Positions 41,233 to 49,317 of a stretch of DNA of 64,000 bases are shown one piece after another (position 1 is the stretch's first letter; every line of letters begins with the position of its first letter). The translations under genes were made by a program, and so were the position numbers. The notes beneath the pieces are model-generated. The model was not told where the DNA came from. It did not search any database and saw only the letters and a program-made list of their open reading frames with translations. The stretch is from Streptomyces caatingaensis (lineage in GTDB: Bacteria; Actinomycetota; Actinomycetes; Streptomycetales; Streptomycetaceae): positions 124,001 through 188,000 of the forward strand of contig NZ_LFXA01000018.1 of NCBI RefSeq assembly GCF_001187435.1, written 5' to 3'.

Positions 41233-42711
41233 CTACGTCTGCGCCATGTCCACGAAGCGCGAGTAGTGGCCCTGGAAGGCCACGGTGATCGTCGCCGTGG
41301 GACCGTTACGGTGCTTGGCGACGATGAGGTCGGCCTCGCCCGCGCGCGGGGACTCCTTCTCGTAGGCGTCCTCGCGGTGCAGCAGGATGACCATGTCGGC
41401 GTCCTGCTCGATCGAACCCGACTCTCGCAGGTCGGAGACCATCGGCTTCTTGTCCGTACGCTGCTCCGGGCCTCGGTTCAGCTGGGACAGGGCGATGACG
41501 GGGACCTCCAGCTCCTTGGCGAGGAGCTTGAGGTTACGGGACATGTCCGAGACCTCCTGCTGACGGCTCTCGGGGCGGCGGGCGCCGCCCGACTGCATCA
41601 GCTGGAGGTAGTCGATGACGATGAGTTTGAGGTCGTTGCGCTGCTTCAGCCGGCGGCACTTGGCGCGGATCTCCATCATCGACAGGTTGGGCGAGTCGTC
41701 GATGTAGAGCGGCGCGGCCGACACGTCGGGCATGCGGCGGGCGAGCCGCGTCCAGTCCTCGTCCGTCATGGAGCCGGAGCGCATGTGGTGCAGGGCGACC
41801 CGGGCCTCGGCGGACAGCAGACGCATCGCGATCTCGTTGCGGCCCATTTCGAGGGAGAAGATGACGCTCGGCAGGTTGTGCTTGATGGAGCAGGCCCGGG
41901 CGAAGTCCAGCGCGAGCGTCGACTTGCCCATCGCCGGACGGGCGGCGATGACGATCATCTGGCCCGGGTGCAGGCCGTTCGTCAGGGCGTCGAGGTCGGT
42001 GAAGCCCGTGGGCACGCCGGACATCTGGCCGCTGCGCGAACCGATCGCCTCGATCTCGTCGAGCGCGCCCTCCATGATGTCGCCGAGCGGGAGGTAGTCC
42101 TCGGTGGTGCGCTGCTCGGTCACCGCGTAGATCTCGGCCTGGGCGTTGTTGACGATGTCGTCGACGTCGCCGTCGGCCGCGTATCCCATCTGCGTGATGC
42201 GCGTGCCGGCCTCGACCAGGCGGCGCAGGACGGCGCGCTCGTGGACGATCTCCGCGTAGTACTCGGCGTTGGCCGCCGTGGGAACGGTCTGGACCAGGGT
42301 GTGCAGATACGCCGCCCCGCCGACCCGGGCGATCTCGCCGCGCTTGGTGAGCTCGGCCGCCACCGTGATCGGGTCGGCCGGCTCCCCCTTGGCGTAGAGG
42401 TCGAGGATCGCCTGGTAGACGGTCTCGTGGGCGGGCCGGTAGAAGTCGTTGCCCTTGAGGATCTCGACGACGTCGGCGATGGCGTCCTTGGAGAGCAGCA
42501 TGCCGCCCAGGACCGACTGCTCGGCGTCGAGGTCCTGCGGCGGGACGCGCTCGAAGCCCCCGCCCTGCGACCCCTGCCAGGAGCCGCCGTCCTCGCCGTC
42601 GCGCTGCTCACGGCCCTTGCCGCCCCCGCTCCCGCCCCCGCGCCGGGGGAACGGCAGGCGGTCGCCCGGTCCGTCGCCCCAGGGCTCGTCCATGGGCTCG
42701 TGGACGCTCAC
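41233..42711 (-). CDS. dnaB: Replicative DNA helicase DnaB
   Basis: The 492-residue hexameric helicase has a Gly-rich N-terminus, a DnaB N-terminal domain from about residue 50 (PPQDLDAEQSVLGGMLLS), and a RecA-like C-terminal domain with Walker A ARPAMGKSTLALDFA, Walker B LIVIDYLQLM and LSQLNRGPEQR. No intein interrupts it, unlike some mycobacterial dnaB genes. The GTG at 42711 is preceded by GGGAGGAGG at good spacing. Its upstream region carries a cluster of DnaA-box-like sequences. Confidence 0.97.
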   Translation of the reverse strand: MSVHEPMDEPWGDGPGDRLPFPRRGGGSGGGKGREQRDGEDGGSWQGSQGGGFERVPPQDLDAEQSVLGGMLLSKDAIADVVEILKGNDFYRPAHETVYQAILDLYAKGEPADPITVAAELTKRGEIARVGGAAYLHTLVQTVPTAANAEYYAEIVHERAVLRRLVEAGTRITQMGYAADGDVDDIVNNAQAEIYAVTEQRTTEDYLPLGDIMEGALDEIEAIGSRSGQMSGVPTGFTDLDALTNGLHPGQMIVIAARPAMGKSTLALDFARACSIKHNLPSVIFSLEMGRNEIAMRLLSAEARVALHHMRSGSMTDEDWTRLARRMPDVSAAPLYIDDSPNLSMMEIRAKCRRLKQRNDLKLIVIDYLQLMQSGGARRPESRQQEVSDMSRNLKLLAKELEVPVIALSQLNRGPEQRTDKKPMVSDLRESGSIEQDADMVILLHREDAYEKESPRAGEADLIVAKHRNGPTATITVAFQGHYSRFVDMAQT

Positions 42712-43159
42712 CGCCACCTCCTCCCGTCCGCGTCGCGGACCTCGCCGTGCTCCCCCTGTTTACGGCACCCCACCGACAAACAGGACGCCCGACTCCGCTT
42801 GTGGTGACGCCGGTGAAGAGCTGCTGGCGAGACGGAAACGGACGGCGGGCGCCGGTCCACGGTAGGCCCGCGGGCACCGTCAGCCAATCTGGTTATCCAC
42901 AGGAGGTGTGGACGACGGGGCACTTCCTGTGGAGAACCCCCCGGATCCTGTGCACGAGCCGGGGGAAACCGCTGTGGACAAACCCGGGAGAGGTCTTGTC
43001 CACCCGCTCTGACCTGGGGCTTTGCCGTCCACCGGCTGTTGAGGAGAAAAACTTTCCCGCTCGGCCCGAGATCACGACAAACGACGCAGAGAAGATCACA
43101 CCCAGCCACCCACAGTAAGCGACGAAATGCAGTTGCACTCATTACCTGTGGACGATTGA
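42712..43159. other. dnaB-MATE divergent intergenic region
   Basis: This 448-bp non-coding region between divergent genes contains at least five DnaA-box-like 9-mers in its MATE-proximal 270 bp (listed separately) plus near-matches at 42949 and 42996. Sequence around 43060-43145 is distinctly AT-richer than the window average. No ORF with a plausible start was seen. Confidence 0.7.
42893..43155. promoter_or_regulatory. Cluster of DnaA-box-like sequences
   Basis: Matches to the actinobacterial DnaA box (T/C)(T/C)(G/A/C)TCCACA are TTATCCACA at 42893-42901 (+), TCGTCCACA at 42907-42915 (-), TTCTCCACA at 42928-42936 (-), TTGTCCACA at 42973-42981 (-) and TCGTCCACA at 43147-43155 (-). A one-mismatch box TTGTCCACC lies at 42996-43004 (+). 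Four of the five share an orientation. The cluster may bind DnaA and regulate dnaB or titrate DnaA. Confidence 0.75.
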
Positions 43160-44509
43160 ATGGAACTTGTGAGCGAAGCCCTCGCGCGCCGGCAGCGCGC
43201 CCCCCGGCGGCACGACCGCGAGATCCTCGCGCTCGCGCTGCCCGCCTTCGGCGCGCTCGTCGCCGAGCCCCTCTTCGTCCTGGCCGACACCGCCATCGTG
43301 GGCCACCTCGGAACCGGGCAGCTAGCCGGCCTCGCGGTGGCCGCCCCGCTGCTCACCACCGCCGTCGGCGTCTTCGTCTTCCTCGCCTACGCCACCACGG
43401 CCGCCGTCTCCCGCCGCGTCGGCGCCGGAGACCTCCCGTCAGCCATCCGGCAGGGCATGGACGGCATCTGGCTCGCCCTGCTGCTGGGCACCGTCCTCGC
43501 GCTGGCCGTCCTGCCCACCGCCCCCGCCCTCGTCCGCCTCTTCGGCGCCTCCCCGGACTCCGCGCCGTACGCGATCACCTACCTGCGGATCAGCGCGCTC
43601 GGCATCCCCGCCATGCTCGCCGTCCTGGCGGCCACCGGCGTACTGCGCGGTCTGCAGAACACCCGCACACCGCTGTACGTCGCCGTCGGCGGCTTCGCCG
43701 CGAACGGCGTCCTCAACCTCGCCCTCGTCTACGGCGCGGGCTGGGGCATCGCCGGCTCGGCGTGGGGCACCGTCGCGGCCCAGTGCGCCATGGCCGCCGT
43801 CTACCTCGCCGTCGTCGTCCGGGGCGCCCGGCGGCACGGCGCCTCGCTGCGACCGGACGCCGCCGGCATCCGCGCCTGCGCCCGCGCCGGGGTGCCGCTG
43901 CTGGTGCGCACGCTCGCCCTGCGCGCGGTGCTGATGATCGCGACGGCGGTCGCGGCCCGCCTGGGCGACCGGGAGGTGGCCGCGCACCAGGTCGTGCTGG
44001 CCCTGTGGAACCTGCTGGCCTTCGCCCTGGACGCGATCGCCATCGCCGGTCAGTCGATCATCGGCCGCCATCTGGGCGCCGAGGACGCCGACGGGGCCCG
44101 CGCGGCCTGCCGGCGCATGGTCCAGTGGGGCATCGCCACCGGTGTGGCGCTGGGGGTGCTGGTGGTGGCCGCCCGGCCGCTGCTCGTCCCCCTGTTCACC
44201 TCGGACGCCACCGTCCAGGACGCGCTGCTCCCGGCGCTGCTGGTCGCCGCGCTCAGCCAGCCGGTGGCCGGTGTCGTCTTCGTGCTGGACGGCGTCCTGA
44301 TGGGCGCGGGCGACGGGCCGTACCTGGCCGGGGCGATGCTGGTGGTGCTCGCGGTCTTCACGCCCACCGCCCTGCTCGTCCCCGTCCTGGGCGGCGGACT
44401 CACCGCGCTCTGGTGGGCCATGGCGCTGATGATGGCGGCACGGCTGGTGACCCTGTGGCTGCGCGCCCGCTCCGGCCGCTGGCTCGTCACCGGCGCCGTA
44501 CGCGGCTGA
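43160..44509 (+). CDS. MATE family efflux transporter
   Basis: The 449-residue transporter has 12 helices in two homologous halves, beginning with REILALALPAFGALVAEPLFVLADTAIV (the MATE helix 1 pattern). It also contains GVLRGLQNTRTPLYV and the repeat-half counterpart DGVLMGAGDGPYLAG. It is a DinF-like cation-coupled exporter. A GTG nine bases downstream of the ATG is an alternative start. The substrate is unknown. Confidence 0.92.
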   Translation: MELVSEALARRQRAPRRHDREILALALPAFGALVAEPLFVLADTAIVGHLGTGQLAGLAVAAPLLTTAVGVFVFLAYATTAAVSRRVGAGDLPSAIRQGMDGIWLALLLGTVLALAVLPTAPALVRLFGASPDSAPYAITYLRISALGIPAMLAVLAATGVLRGLQNTRTPLYVAVGGFAANGVLNLALVYGAGWGIAGSAWGTVAAQCAMAAVYLAVVVRGARRHGASLRPDAAGIRACARAGVPLLVRTLALRAVLMIATAVAARLGDREVAAHQVVLALWNLLAFALDAIAIAGQSIIGRHLGAEDADGARAACRRMVQWGIATGVALGVLVVAARPLLVPLFTSDATVQDALLPALLVAALSQPVAGVVFVLDGVLMGAGDGPYLAGAMLVVLAVFTPTALLVPVLGGGLTALWWAMALMMAARLVTLWLRARSGRWLVTGAVRG

Positions 44510-44574
44510 GCACCCCGTCCCGCGACCACGTCCGAGCACCAGGGGCGACCGGCCGGAGCGGGGAGGGAACGACA

Positions 44575-44606
44575 GAAGGGCCGCACCCCGAGGGGTGCGG
44601 CCCTTC
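44575..44606. terminator. Bidirectional terminator between MATE and rplI
   Basis: GAAGGGCCGCACCCC (44575-44589) pairs perfectly with GGGGTGCGGCCCTTC (44592-44606). The 15-bp stem sits between two convergent genes and would work in either direction. Confidence 0.8.
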
Positions 44607-44628
44607 GTCATGCCGGATGAGCGAAGGC

Positions 44629-45075
44629 TCAGGCGGCGATGACCTCGACGCCCAGCTTGGCGACGACGTCGGCGTGCAGACGCACGGACACCTCGTGGGC
44701 GCCCAGGGTCTTGATCGGCGAGCCGAGCTCGACGCGGCGCTTGTCGACCTCGGGGCCACCCGACGCCTTGATCGCGGACGCGACGTCGGCCTGGGTCACC
44801 GAGCCGAACAGACGGCCGGCCTCGCCGGCGCGGACGGCAAGGCGGACCTTGACGCCCTCGAGCTGGCCCTTGACCTCGTTGGCCTGCTCGATCGTGGCGA
44901 TCTCGCGCAGCTTGCGGCCGCGACGGATCTGCTCCACGTCCTTCTCGCCGCCCTTGGTCCAGCGGATCGCGAAACCGCGCGGGACCAGGTAGTTGCGGGC
45001 GTAGCCGTCCTTGACGTCGACGACGTCACCGGCGGTGCCGAGGCCGGAGACCTCGTGGGTGAGGATGATCTTCAT
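44629..45075 (-). CDS. rplI: 50S ribosomal protein bL9
   Basis: The 148-residue protein has the bL9 N-terminal signature MKIILTHEVSGLGTAGDVVD followed by GYARNYLVPRGFA, a long connecting helix and a C-terminal domain ending VSVRLHADVVAKLGVEVIAA. It is the last gene of the rpsF-ssb-rpsR-rplI operon, 18 bases after rpsR. Confidence 0.98.
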   Translation of the reverse strand: MKIILTHEVSGLGTAGDVVDVKDGYARNYLVPRGFAIRWTKGGEKDVEQIRRGRKLREIATIEQANEVKGQLEGVKVRLAVRAGEAGRLFGSVTQADVASAIKASGGPEVDKRRVELGSPIKTLGAHEVSVRLHADVVAKLGVEVIAA

Positions 45076-45093
45076 GAGTCGGTCACCCTTCCC

Positions 45094-45330
45094 TTAGCGC
45101 GCGGACGAGGTGTAGGGCAGCAGCGCCATCTCACGGCTGTTCTTCACGGCCGTGGCGACGTCGCGCTGGTGCTGGGTGCAGTTGCCGGTCACGCGACGGG
45201 CACGGATCTTGCCGCGGTCGGAAATGAACTTCCGCAGCATGTTCGTGTCCTTGTAGTCCACGTAAGCGGTCTTGTCCTTGCAGAACGCGCAGACCTTCTT
45301 CTTGGGCTTGCGCGGCGGGGGCTTCGCCAT
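45094..45330 (-). CDS. rpsR: 30S ribosomal protein bS18, zinc-binding (C+) form
   Basis: The 78-residue bS18 has DYKDTNMLRKFISDRGKIRARRVTG and retains the cysteine set KVCAFCKDK and NCTQHQRD, the C+ type expected to bind zinc. Streptomyces often encode a second, Cys-free paralogue for zinc limitation elsewhere; none is in this window. It sits between ssb and rplI. Confidence 0.97.
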   Translation of the reverse strand: MAKPPPRKPKKKVCAFCKDKTAYVDYKDTNMLRKFISDRGKIRARRVTGNCTQHQRDVATAVKNSREMALLPYTSSAR

Positions 45331-45400
45331 TTGTCTTTTCTCCCTATGTCTTCAAGAAGTTGCTGTCGCCCTCGGGCCGAAGGCCCGGGCCCGTGAGGGC

Positions 45401-45979
45401 CTAGAAGGGCGGCTCGTCCGAGTAGCCGCCGGAGTTGCCGGAGCCGCCGCCCCAGCCGCCTCCGCCGCCCTGCTGGCCGCCGGACGGAGCACCGGTCGCC
45501 CAGGGGTCGTCGGCGGGAGCACCGCCGCCGCCCTGCTGGCCGCCGGGGCCGGAGCCCCAGCCGCCGCCCTGGTTACCGCCGCCGCCACCGCCGTAGCCAC
45601 CCTGGCCACCGCGACCGGTGGTCTTGGTGACCTTCGCCGTGGCGTTCTTCAGGCTGGCGCCGACCTCTTCGACGTCGAGCTCGTAGACCGTGCGCTTAAC
45701 GCCCTCGCGGTCCTCGTAGGACCGCTGCTTCAGCCGGCCCTGCACGATGACGCGCATGCCGCGCTGGAGCGACTCGGCGACGTTCTCCGCCGCCTGCCGC
45801 CACACCGAGCACGTGAGGAAGAGGCTCTCGCCGTCCTTCCACTCGTTGGTCTGGCGGTCGAAGGTGCGGGGGGTGGACGCGACGCGGAACTTCGCGACCG
45901 CCGCACCGGACGGGGTGAAGCGCAGCTCGGGGTCGTCGACGAGATTGCCGACGACCGTGATGACGGTCTCGCCTGCCAT
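45401..45979 (-). CDS. ssb: Single-stranded DNA-binding protein
   Basis: The 192-residue SSB has an OB-fold (GETVITVVGNLVDDPELRFT, FLTCSVWRQAAENVAESLQRG, RVIVQGRLKQRSYED) over residues 1-115. A Gly/Gln/Trp-rich linker with repeated GGQQGGG blocks follows, and the acidic tip SDEPPF recruits replication and repair partners. It is co-transcribed with ribosomal protein genes, as is common in bacteria. Confidence 0.97.
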   Translation of the reverse strand: MAGETVITVVGNLVDDPELRFTPSGAAVAKFRVASTPRTFDRQTNEWKDGESLFLTCSVWRQAAENVAESLQRGMRVIVQGRLKQRSYEDREGVKRTVYELDVEEVGASLKNATAKVTKTTGRGGQGGYGGGGGGNQGGGWGSGPGGQQGGGGAPADDPWATGAPSGGQQGGGGGWGGGSGNSGGYSDEPPF

Positions 45980-46060
45980 GGATGAACCTCTCGGCGGGTG
46001 TGCTGCTGGCTGCTTGCTACTCGTGGAGATACAGCCCGATTACCTCTGAACCGCTGGGGT

Positions 46061-46351
46061 TCAGTGGGTCTCGGGGCGGAGGACCTTGGTCCGGAGGACC
46101 GACTCGTTCAGGTTCATCTGGCGGTCGAGCTCCTTGACGACCTCAGGCGTGGCCTGCAGGTCGATGACCGAGTAGATGCCCTCGGGCTTCTTCTTGATCT
46201 CGTAAGCGAGACGACGACGGCCCCAGGTGTCGACCTTCTCGACCTTCCCGTTGCCCTCGCGGACGACGGAGAGGAAGTTCTCGATCAGGGGGGAGACAGC
46301 GCGCTCCTCCAGATCGGGGTCGAGGATGACCATCACCTCGTAGTGACGCAT
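46061..46351 (-). CDS. rpsF: 30S ribosomal protein bS6
   Basis: The 96-residue bS6 begins MRHYEVMVILDPDLEERAV and contains WGRRRLAYEIKKKPEGIYSV and LNESVLRTKVLRPE. The ATG at 46351 is preceded by GGAGGTGG at seven bases; the upstream open frame is excluded because it would contain this site and the promoter. It is first in the rpsF-ssb-rpsR-rplI operon. Confidence 0.98.
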   Translation of the reverse strand: MRHYEVMVILDPDLEERAVSPLIENFLSVVREGNGKVEKVDTWGRRRLAYEIKKKPEGIYSVIDLQATPEVVKELDRQMNLNESVLRTKVLRPETH

Positions 46352-46415
46352 GTGGAACCCACCTCCTTTGGACTCAGCGGCCACGGTCGATCCGTGGCAG
46401 GAGGGTCGTGATGCG

Positions 46416-46444
46416 TAAACAACGGTATCGGCCGACACTGACAA
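46416..46444 (-). promoter_or_regulatory. Candidate rpsF operon promoter
   Basis: On the minus strand TTGTCA (46444-46439) and TGTTTA (46421-46416) are spaced 17 bases apart. A small hairpin, CCACGG/CCGTGG with a 5-base loop (46381-46397), lies in the predicted leader 18 bases before the GGAGG ribosome site and might take part in feedback control by S6/S18. Confidence 0.45.
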
Positions 46445-46636
46445 GCAGCGCGGACCATCGGCGGGAAGCCCCGGGGCGGCCCCGGGACCATGCCCGGTCC
46501 GGGCGGATACCGATGCAGACCGTCCAGAGTACCCGCTCCCCGGGGTCCGGTTGAAATCCGACGGCCGAGCCCCTCACCCTGGACGCATCGGTGTGACCGG
46601 CGCCACCCGCGCCGCCTGCCTTCAGGAGGTAGCCCC

Positions 46637-46975
46637 ATGACACAGGCAGTCCGGCAGTCCCCCTCACCGCGCAACCCCCGCTCCCTGCTCAACGCGGTGC
46701 TGAACAGCGACGGAAAGCCCCACCCCCTGCAGAACACCCTGGTCGGGGTGACGGTCGTGCTGGGTCTGCTGGCCTTCGTCTCCTCGGCGTTCAAGGACCT
46801 GCACCTGCTGAGCTCGTGGAGCGGGCTGGCGGGCATCCTCACCGGGGCGTGGGGCCAGTTCATCTCGGCCACCACGGGCGAGCGGTTCCTGCTGATCATC
46901 TTCCTCGGCGCCTCGGCCGTCGGCTTCTTCCTCGGCATGGCCCACGGCGGACTCTTCGGGGGTCTGATCGGATAA
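46637..46975 (+). CDS. Small conserved membrane protein
   Basis: The 112-residue protein has two or three hydrophobic segments (VGVTVVLGLLAFVSSAF, the ISATTGERFLLIIFLGASAV region, GFFLGMAHGGLFGGLIG). A strong AGGAGGT site sits six bases before the ATG. It lies between the rpsF operon and femX, divergent from rpsF. No family function was recognised. Confidence 0.7.
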   Translation: MTQAVRQSPSPRNPRSLLNAVLNSDGKPHPLQNTLVGVTVVLGLLAFVSSAFKDLHLLSSWSGLAGILTGAWGQFISATTGERFLLIIFLGASAVGFFLGMAHGGLFGGLIG

Positions 46976-47076
46976 CGGACCGTACGCCCAAACGGGGCGC
47001 TCCCCGGTCGCAGTAGGCTTCGGCGCGAGAGCCGGAGCCCCGACCCTGGGGACACACCTGCCGAGGAGCGCCCCGC

Positions 47077-48195
47077 ATGAGCCTGACCCTGAGGACCATC
47101 AGCCGACAGCAGCATCTGGCATATATCCAGAGCCTGCCCGCTGCCAGTCACATGCAGGTTCCGGCGTGGGCGGACGTCAAGGCCGAGTGGCGCTCGGAGA
47201 ACCTGGGCTGGTTCGACAAGACCGGCCAGATGGTCGGCGCGGGCCTCGTGCTCTACCGGCAGCTGCCCAAGATCAAGCGCTATCTGGCCTACCTCCCCGA
47301 GGGCCCGGTGATCAACTGGTACGCCCCGAACCTGGAGGACTGGCTCCAGCCCATGCTGGACCACCTGAAGAAGCAGGGCGCCTTCTCCGTGAAGATGGGC
47401 CCGCCGGTCGTCATCCGCCGCTGGGGCGCCGACGCGATCAAGAAGGGCATCGCCGACCCGGACGCCAAGCGCCTGCGCGACGTCGAGCCCACCTTCATCG
47501 AGCCGCGCGCCTTCGAGGTCGCCGACAAGCTGCGCCGCATGGGCTGGCAGCAGGGCGAGGACGGCGGTGCCGGCTTCGGTGACGTCCAGCCGCGCTACGT
47601 CTTCCAGGTGCCGCTGCAGAACCGCTCGCTGGAGGACGTCCACAAGGGCTTCAACCAGCTGTGGCGCCGCAACATCAAGAAGGCCGAGAAGGCCGGCGTC
47701 GAGGTCGTCCAGGGCGGCTACGAGGATCTGCCCACCTGGCAGCACCTCTACGAGATCACCGCGGAGCGCGACAAGTTCCGCCCGCGGCCGCTGAGTTACT
47801 TCCAGCGCATGTGGACGGCCCTCAACACCGAGGACCCCAACCGCATGCGGCTGTACTTCGCCATCCACGAGGGCGAGGCCGTCGCCGCCGCGACGATGCT
47901 GATCGTCGGCGGGCACGTCTGGTACTCCTACGGCGCCTCCGCCAACCACAAGCGCGAGGTCCGGCCGTCCAACGCGATGCAGTGGCGGATGCTGCGCGAC
48001 GCCTACGCGCTCGGCGCGAGCGTCTACGACCTGCGCGGCATCGGCGACTCGCTGGACGAGAGCGACCACCTCTTCGGCCTCATCCAGTTCAAGGTCGGCA
48101 CCGGCGGACAGGCCGCCGAATACCTCGGCGAGTGGGACTTCCCCCTCAACAAGCTGCTCCACAAGGCCCTCGACATCTACATGTCGCGCCGCTGA
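47077..48195 (+). CDS. femX: FemX-type lipid II aminoacyl (glycyl) transferase
   Basis: The 372-residue FemABX-fold protein consists of two GNAT-like domains: HMQVPAWADVKAEWRSENLGW near the N-terminus, then FNQLWRRNIKKAEKAGVEV, SYGASANHKREVRPSNAMQW and DLRGIGDSLDESDHLFGLIQFKVGTGG. Fem transferases use aminoacyl-tRNA to build the peptidoglycan interpeptide bridge. Streptomyces bridges are a single glycine added by FemX, which I recall as essential in S. coelicolor. The racemase-like gene follows 54 bases downstream. Confidence 0.9.
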   Translation: MSLTLRTISRQQHLAYIQSLPAASHMQVPAWADVKAEWRSENLGWFDKTGQMVGAGLVLYRQLPKIKRYLAYLPEGPVINWYAPNLEDWLQPMLDHLKKQGAFSVKMGPPVVIRRWGADAIKKGIADPDAKRLRDVEPTFIEPRAFEVADKLRRMGWQQGEDGGAGFGDVQPRYVFQVPLQNRSLEDVHKGFNQLWRRNIKKAEKAGVEVVQGGYEDLPTWQHLYEITAERDKFRPRPLSYFQRMWTALNTEDPNRMRLYFAIHEGEAVAAATMLIVGGHVWYSYGASANHKREVRPSNAMQWRMLRDAYALGASVYDLRGIGDSLDESDHLFGLIQFKVGTGGQAAEYLGEWDFPLNKLLHKALDIYMSRR

Positions 48196-48249
48196 CGCAG
48201 CTGTCCGAACAGCTCCGACCACACTCAGGGAAAGGTTCCGGGACCGGCC

Positions 48250-49281
48250 ATGGCGCTCACGCTCTACGTCGACACCCAGCGCTGGCGGGCACACCAGCAG
48301 TCCGTCATCCAGCAGTTCCCGGGCATCGTCCCGGTCTGCAAGGGCAACGGCTACGGCTTCGGCCACGAACGGCTGGCGGAGGAGGTCACCCGCTTCGGCT
48401 CCGACCTCCTCGCCGTCGGCACGACCTACGAGGCGGCCCGGGCCAAGGATCTCTTCGGCGGCGACCTGCTGGTGCTCACCCCCTTCCGGCTCGGCGAGGA
48501 GCCGGTGCCGCTGCCGGACCGGGCCATCCGCTCGGTTTCCTCGGTCGAGGGTGTGCGCGGCCTGGTCGGCGCGCGCGTCGTCGTCGAGGTCATGAGCAGT
48601 ATGAAGCGGCACGGCATCCACGAGGAGGACCTGCCCAAGCTGCACGCCGCGATCGAGGACGTGCGCCTGGAGGGCTTCGCGATACACCTTCCGCTGGACC
48701 GGGGCGACGGCACGACCGGCGTCGACGAGGTCGCCGCGTGGATGGAGCGGCTGCGCGCCGCCCACCTGCCGCTGCACACGATGTTCGTCAGCCACCTCAA
48801 GGCGGACGAACTCGCCCGCCTCCAGCAGCAGTACCCCCACACCCGCTTCCGGGCCCGCATCGGCACCCGGCTGTGGCTCGGCGACCACGACGCCACCCGC
48901 TACCGCGGCTCCGTCCTGGACGTCACGCCCGTCTCCAAGGGCGACCGCTTCGGCTACCGCCAGCAGAAGGTGCCCGGCGACGGCTTCCTGGTCGTCGTGG
49001 CCGGCGGCACCTCGCACGGCGTGGGCCTGGAGGCGCCCAAGGCACTGCACGGCATGATGCCGCGTGCCAAGGGCGCCGCCCGCGCGGGCCTGGCCACCGT
49101 CAACCGCAACCTGTCGCCCTTCGTCTGGGCCGGCAAGCAGCGCTGGTTCGCCGAGCCCCCGCACATGCAGTGCTCGATCCTCTTCGTGCCGGACGACGCC
49201 CCCGCGCCGCAGGTCGGCGACGAACTGGTGGCCCATCTCCGGCACACCACCACCCAGTTCGACCGGCTGGTCGACCACTGA
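48250..49281 (+). CDS. Alanine racemase-like PLP protein lacking the catalytic Tyr
   Basis: The 343-residue fold-type III protein has the PLP lysine (VCKGNGYGFGHE, Lys31) and the barrel pattern of alanine racemases (VVVEVMSSMKRHGI, FVSHLKADEL, RIGTRLWLGD). It ends in a C-terminal beta domain (GDRFGYR, VGDELVAHLRHTTTQFDRLV). Where racemases have GYADG or GYGDG with the catalytic Tyr, this reads GGTSHGVG, and the VCMDQ motif is replaced by MQCSILF. It is thus unlikely to be a standard racemase. Placement after femX suggests a cell-wall role. Confidence 0.8.
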   Translation: MALTLYVDTQRWRAHQQSVIQQFPGIVPVCKGNGYGFGHERLAEEVTRFGSDLLAVGTTYEAARAKDLFGGDLLVLTPFRLGEEPVPLPDRAIRSVSSVEGVRGLVGARVVVEVMSSMKRHGIHEEDLPKLHAAIEDVRLEGFAIHLPLDRGDGTTGVDEVAAWMERLRAAHLPLHTMFVSHLKADELARLQQQYPHTRFRARIGTRLWLGDHDATRYRGSVLDVTPVSKGDRFGYRQQKVPGDGFLVVVAGGTSHGVGLEAPKALHGMMPRAKGAARAGLATVNRNLSPFVWAGKQRWFAEPPHMQCSILFVPDDAPAPQVGDELVAHLRHTTTQFDRLVDH

Positions 49282-49317
49282 TCCACCCCCCGTGGTGAAC
49301 CGGGCCCGGGACGGCGG

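Noticed and set aside
41233..42711. Intein within dnaB
   Set aside because: The helicase reads straight through its Walker and DnaB motifs at normal length (492 residues).
42893..43155. Chromosomal origin oriC
   Set aside because: Too few boxes for a Streptomyces oriC, and not flanked by dnaA/dnaN; interpreted as a separate DnaA-box cluster.
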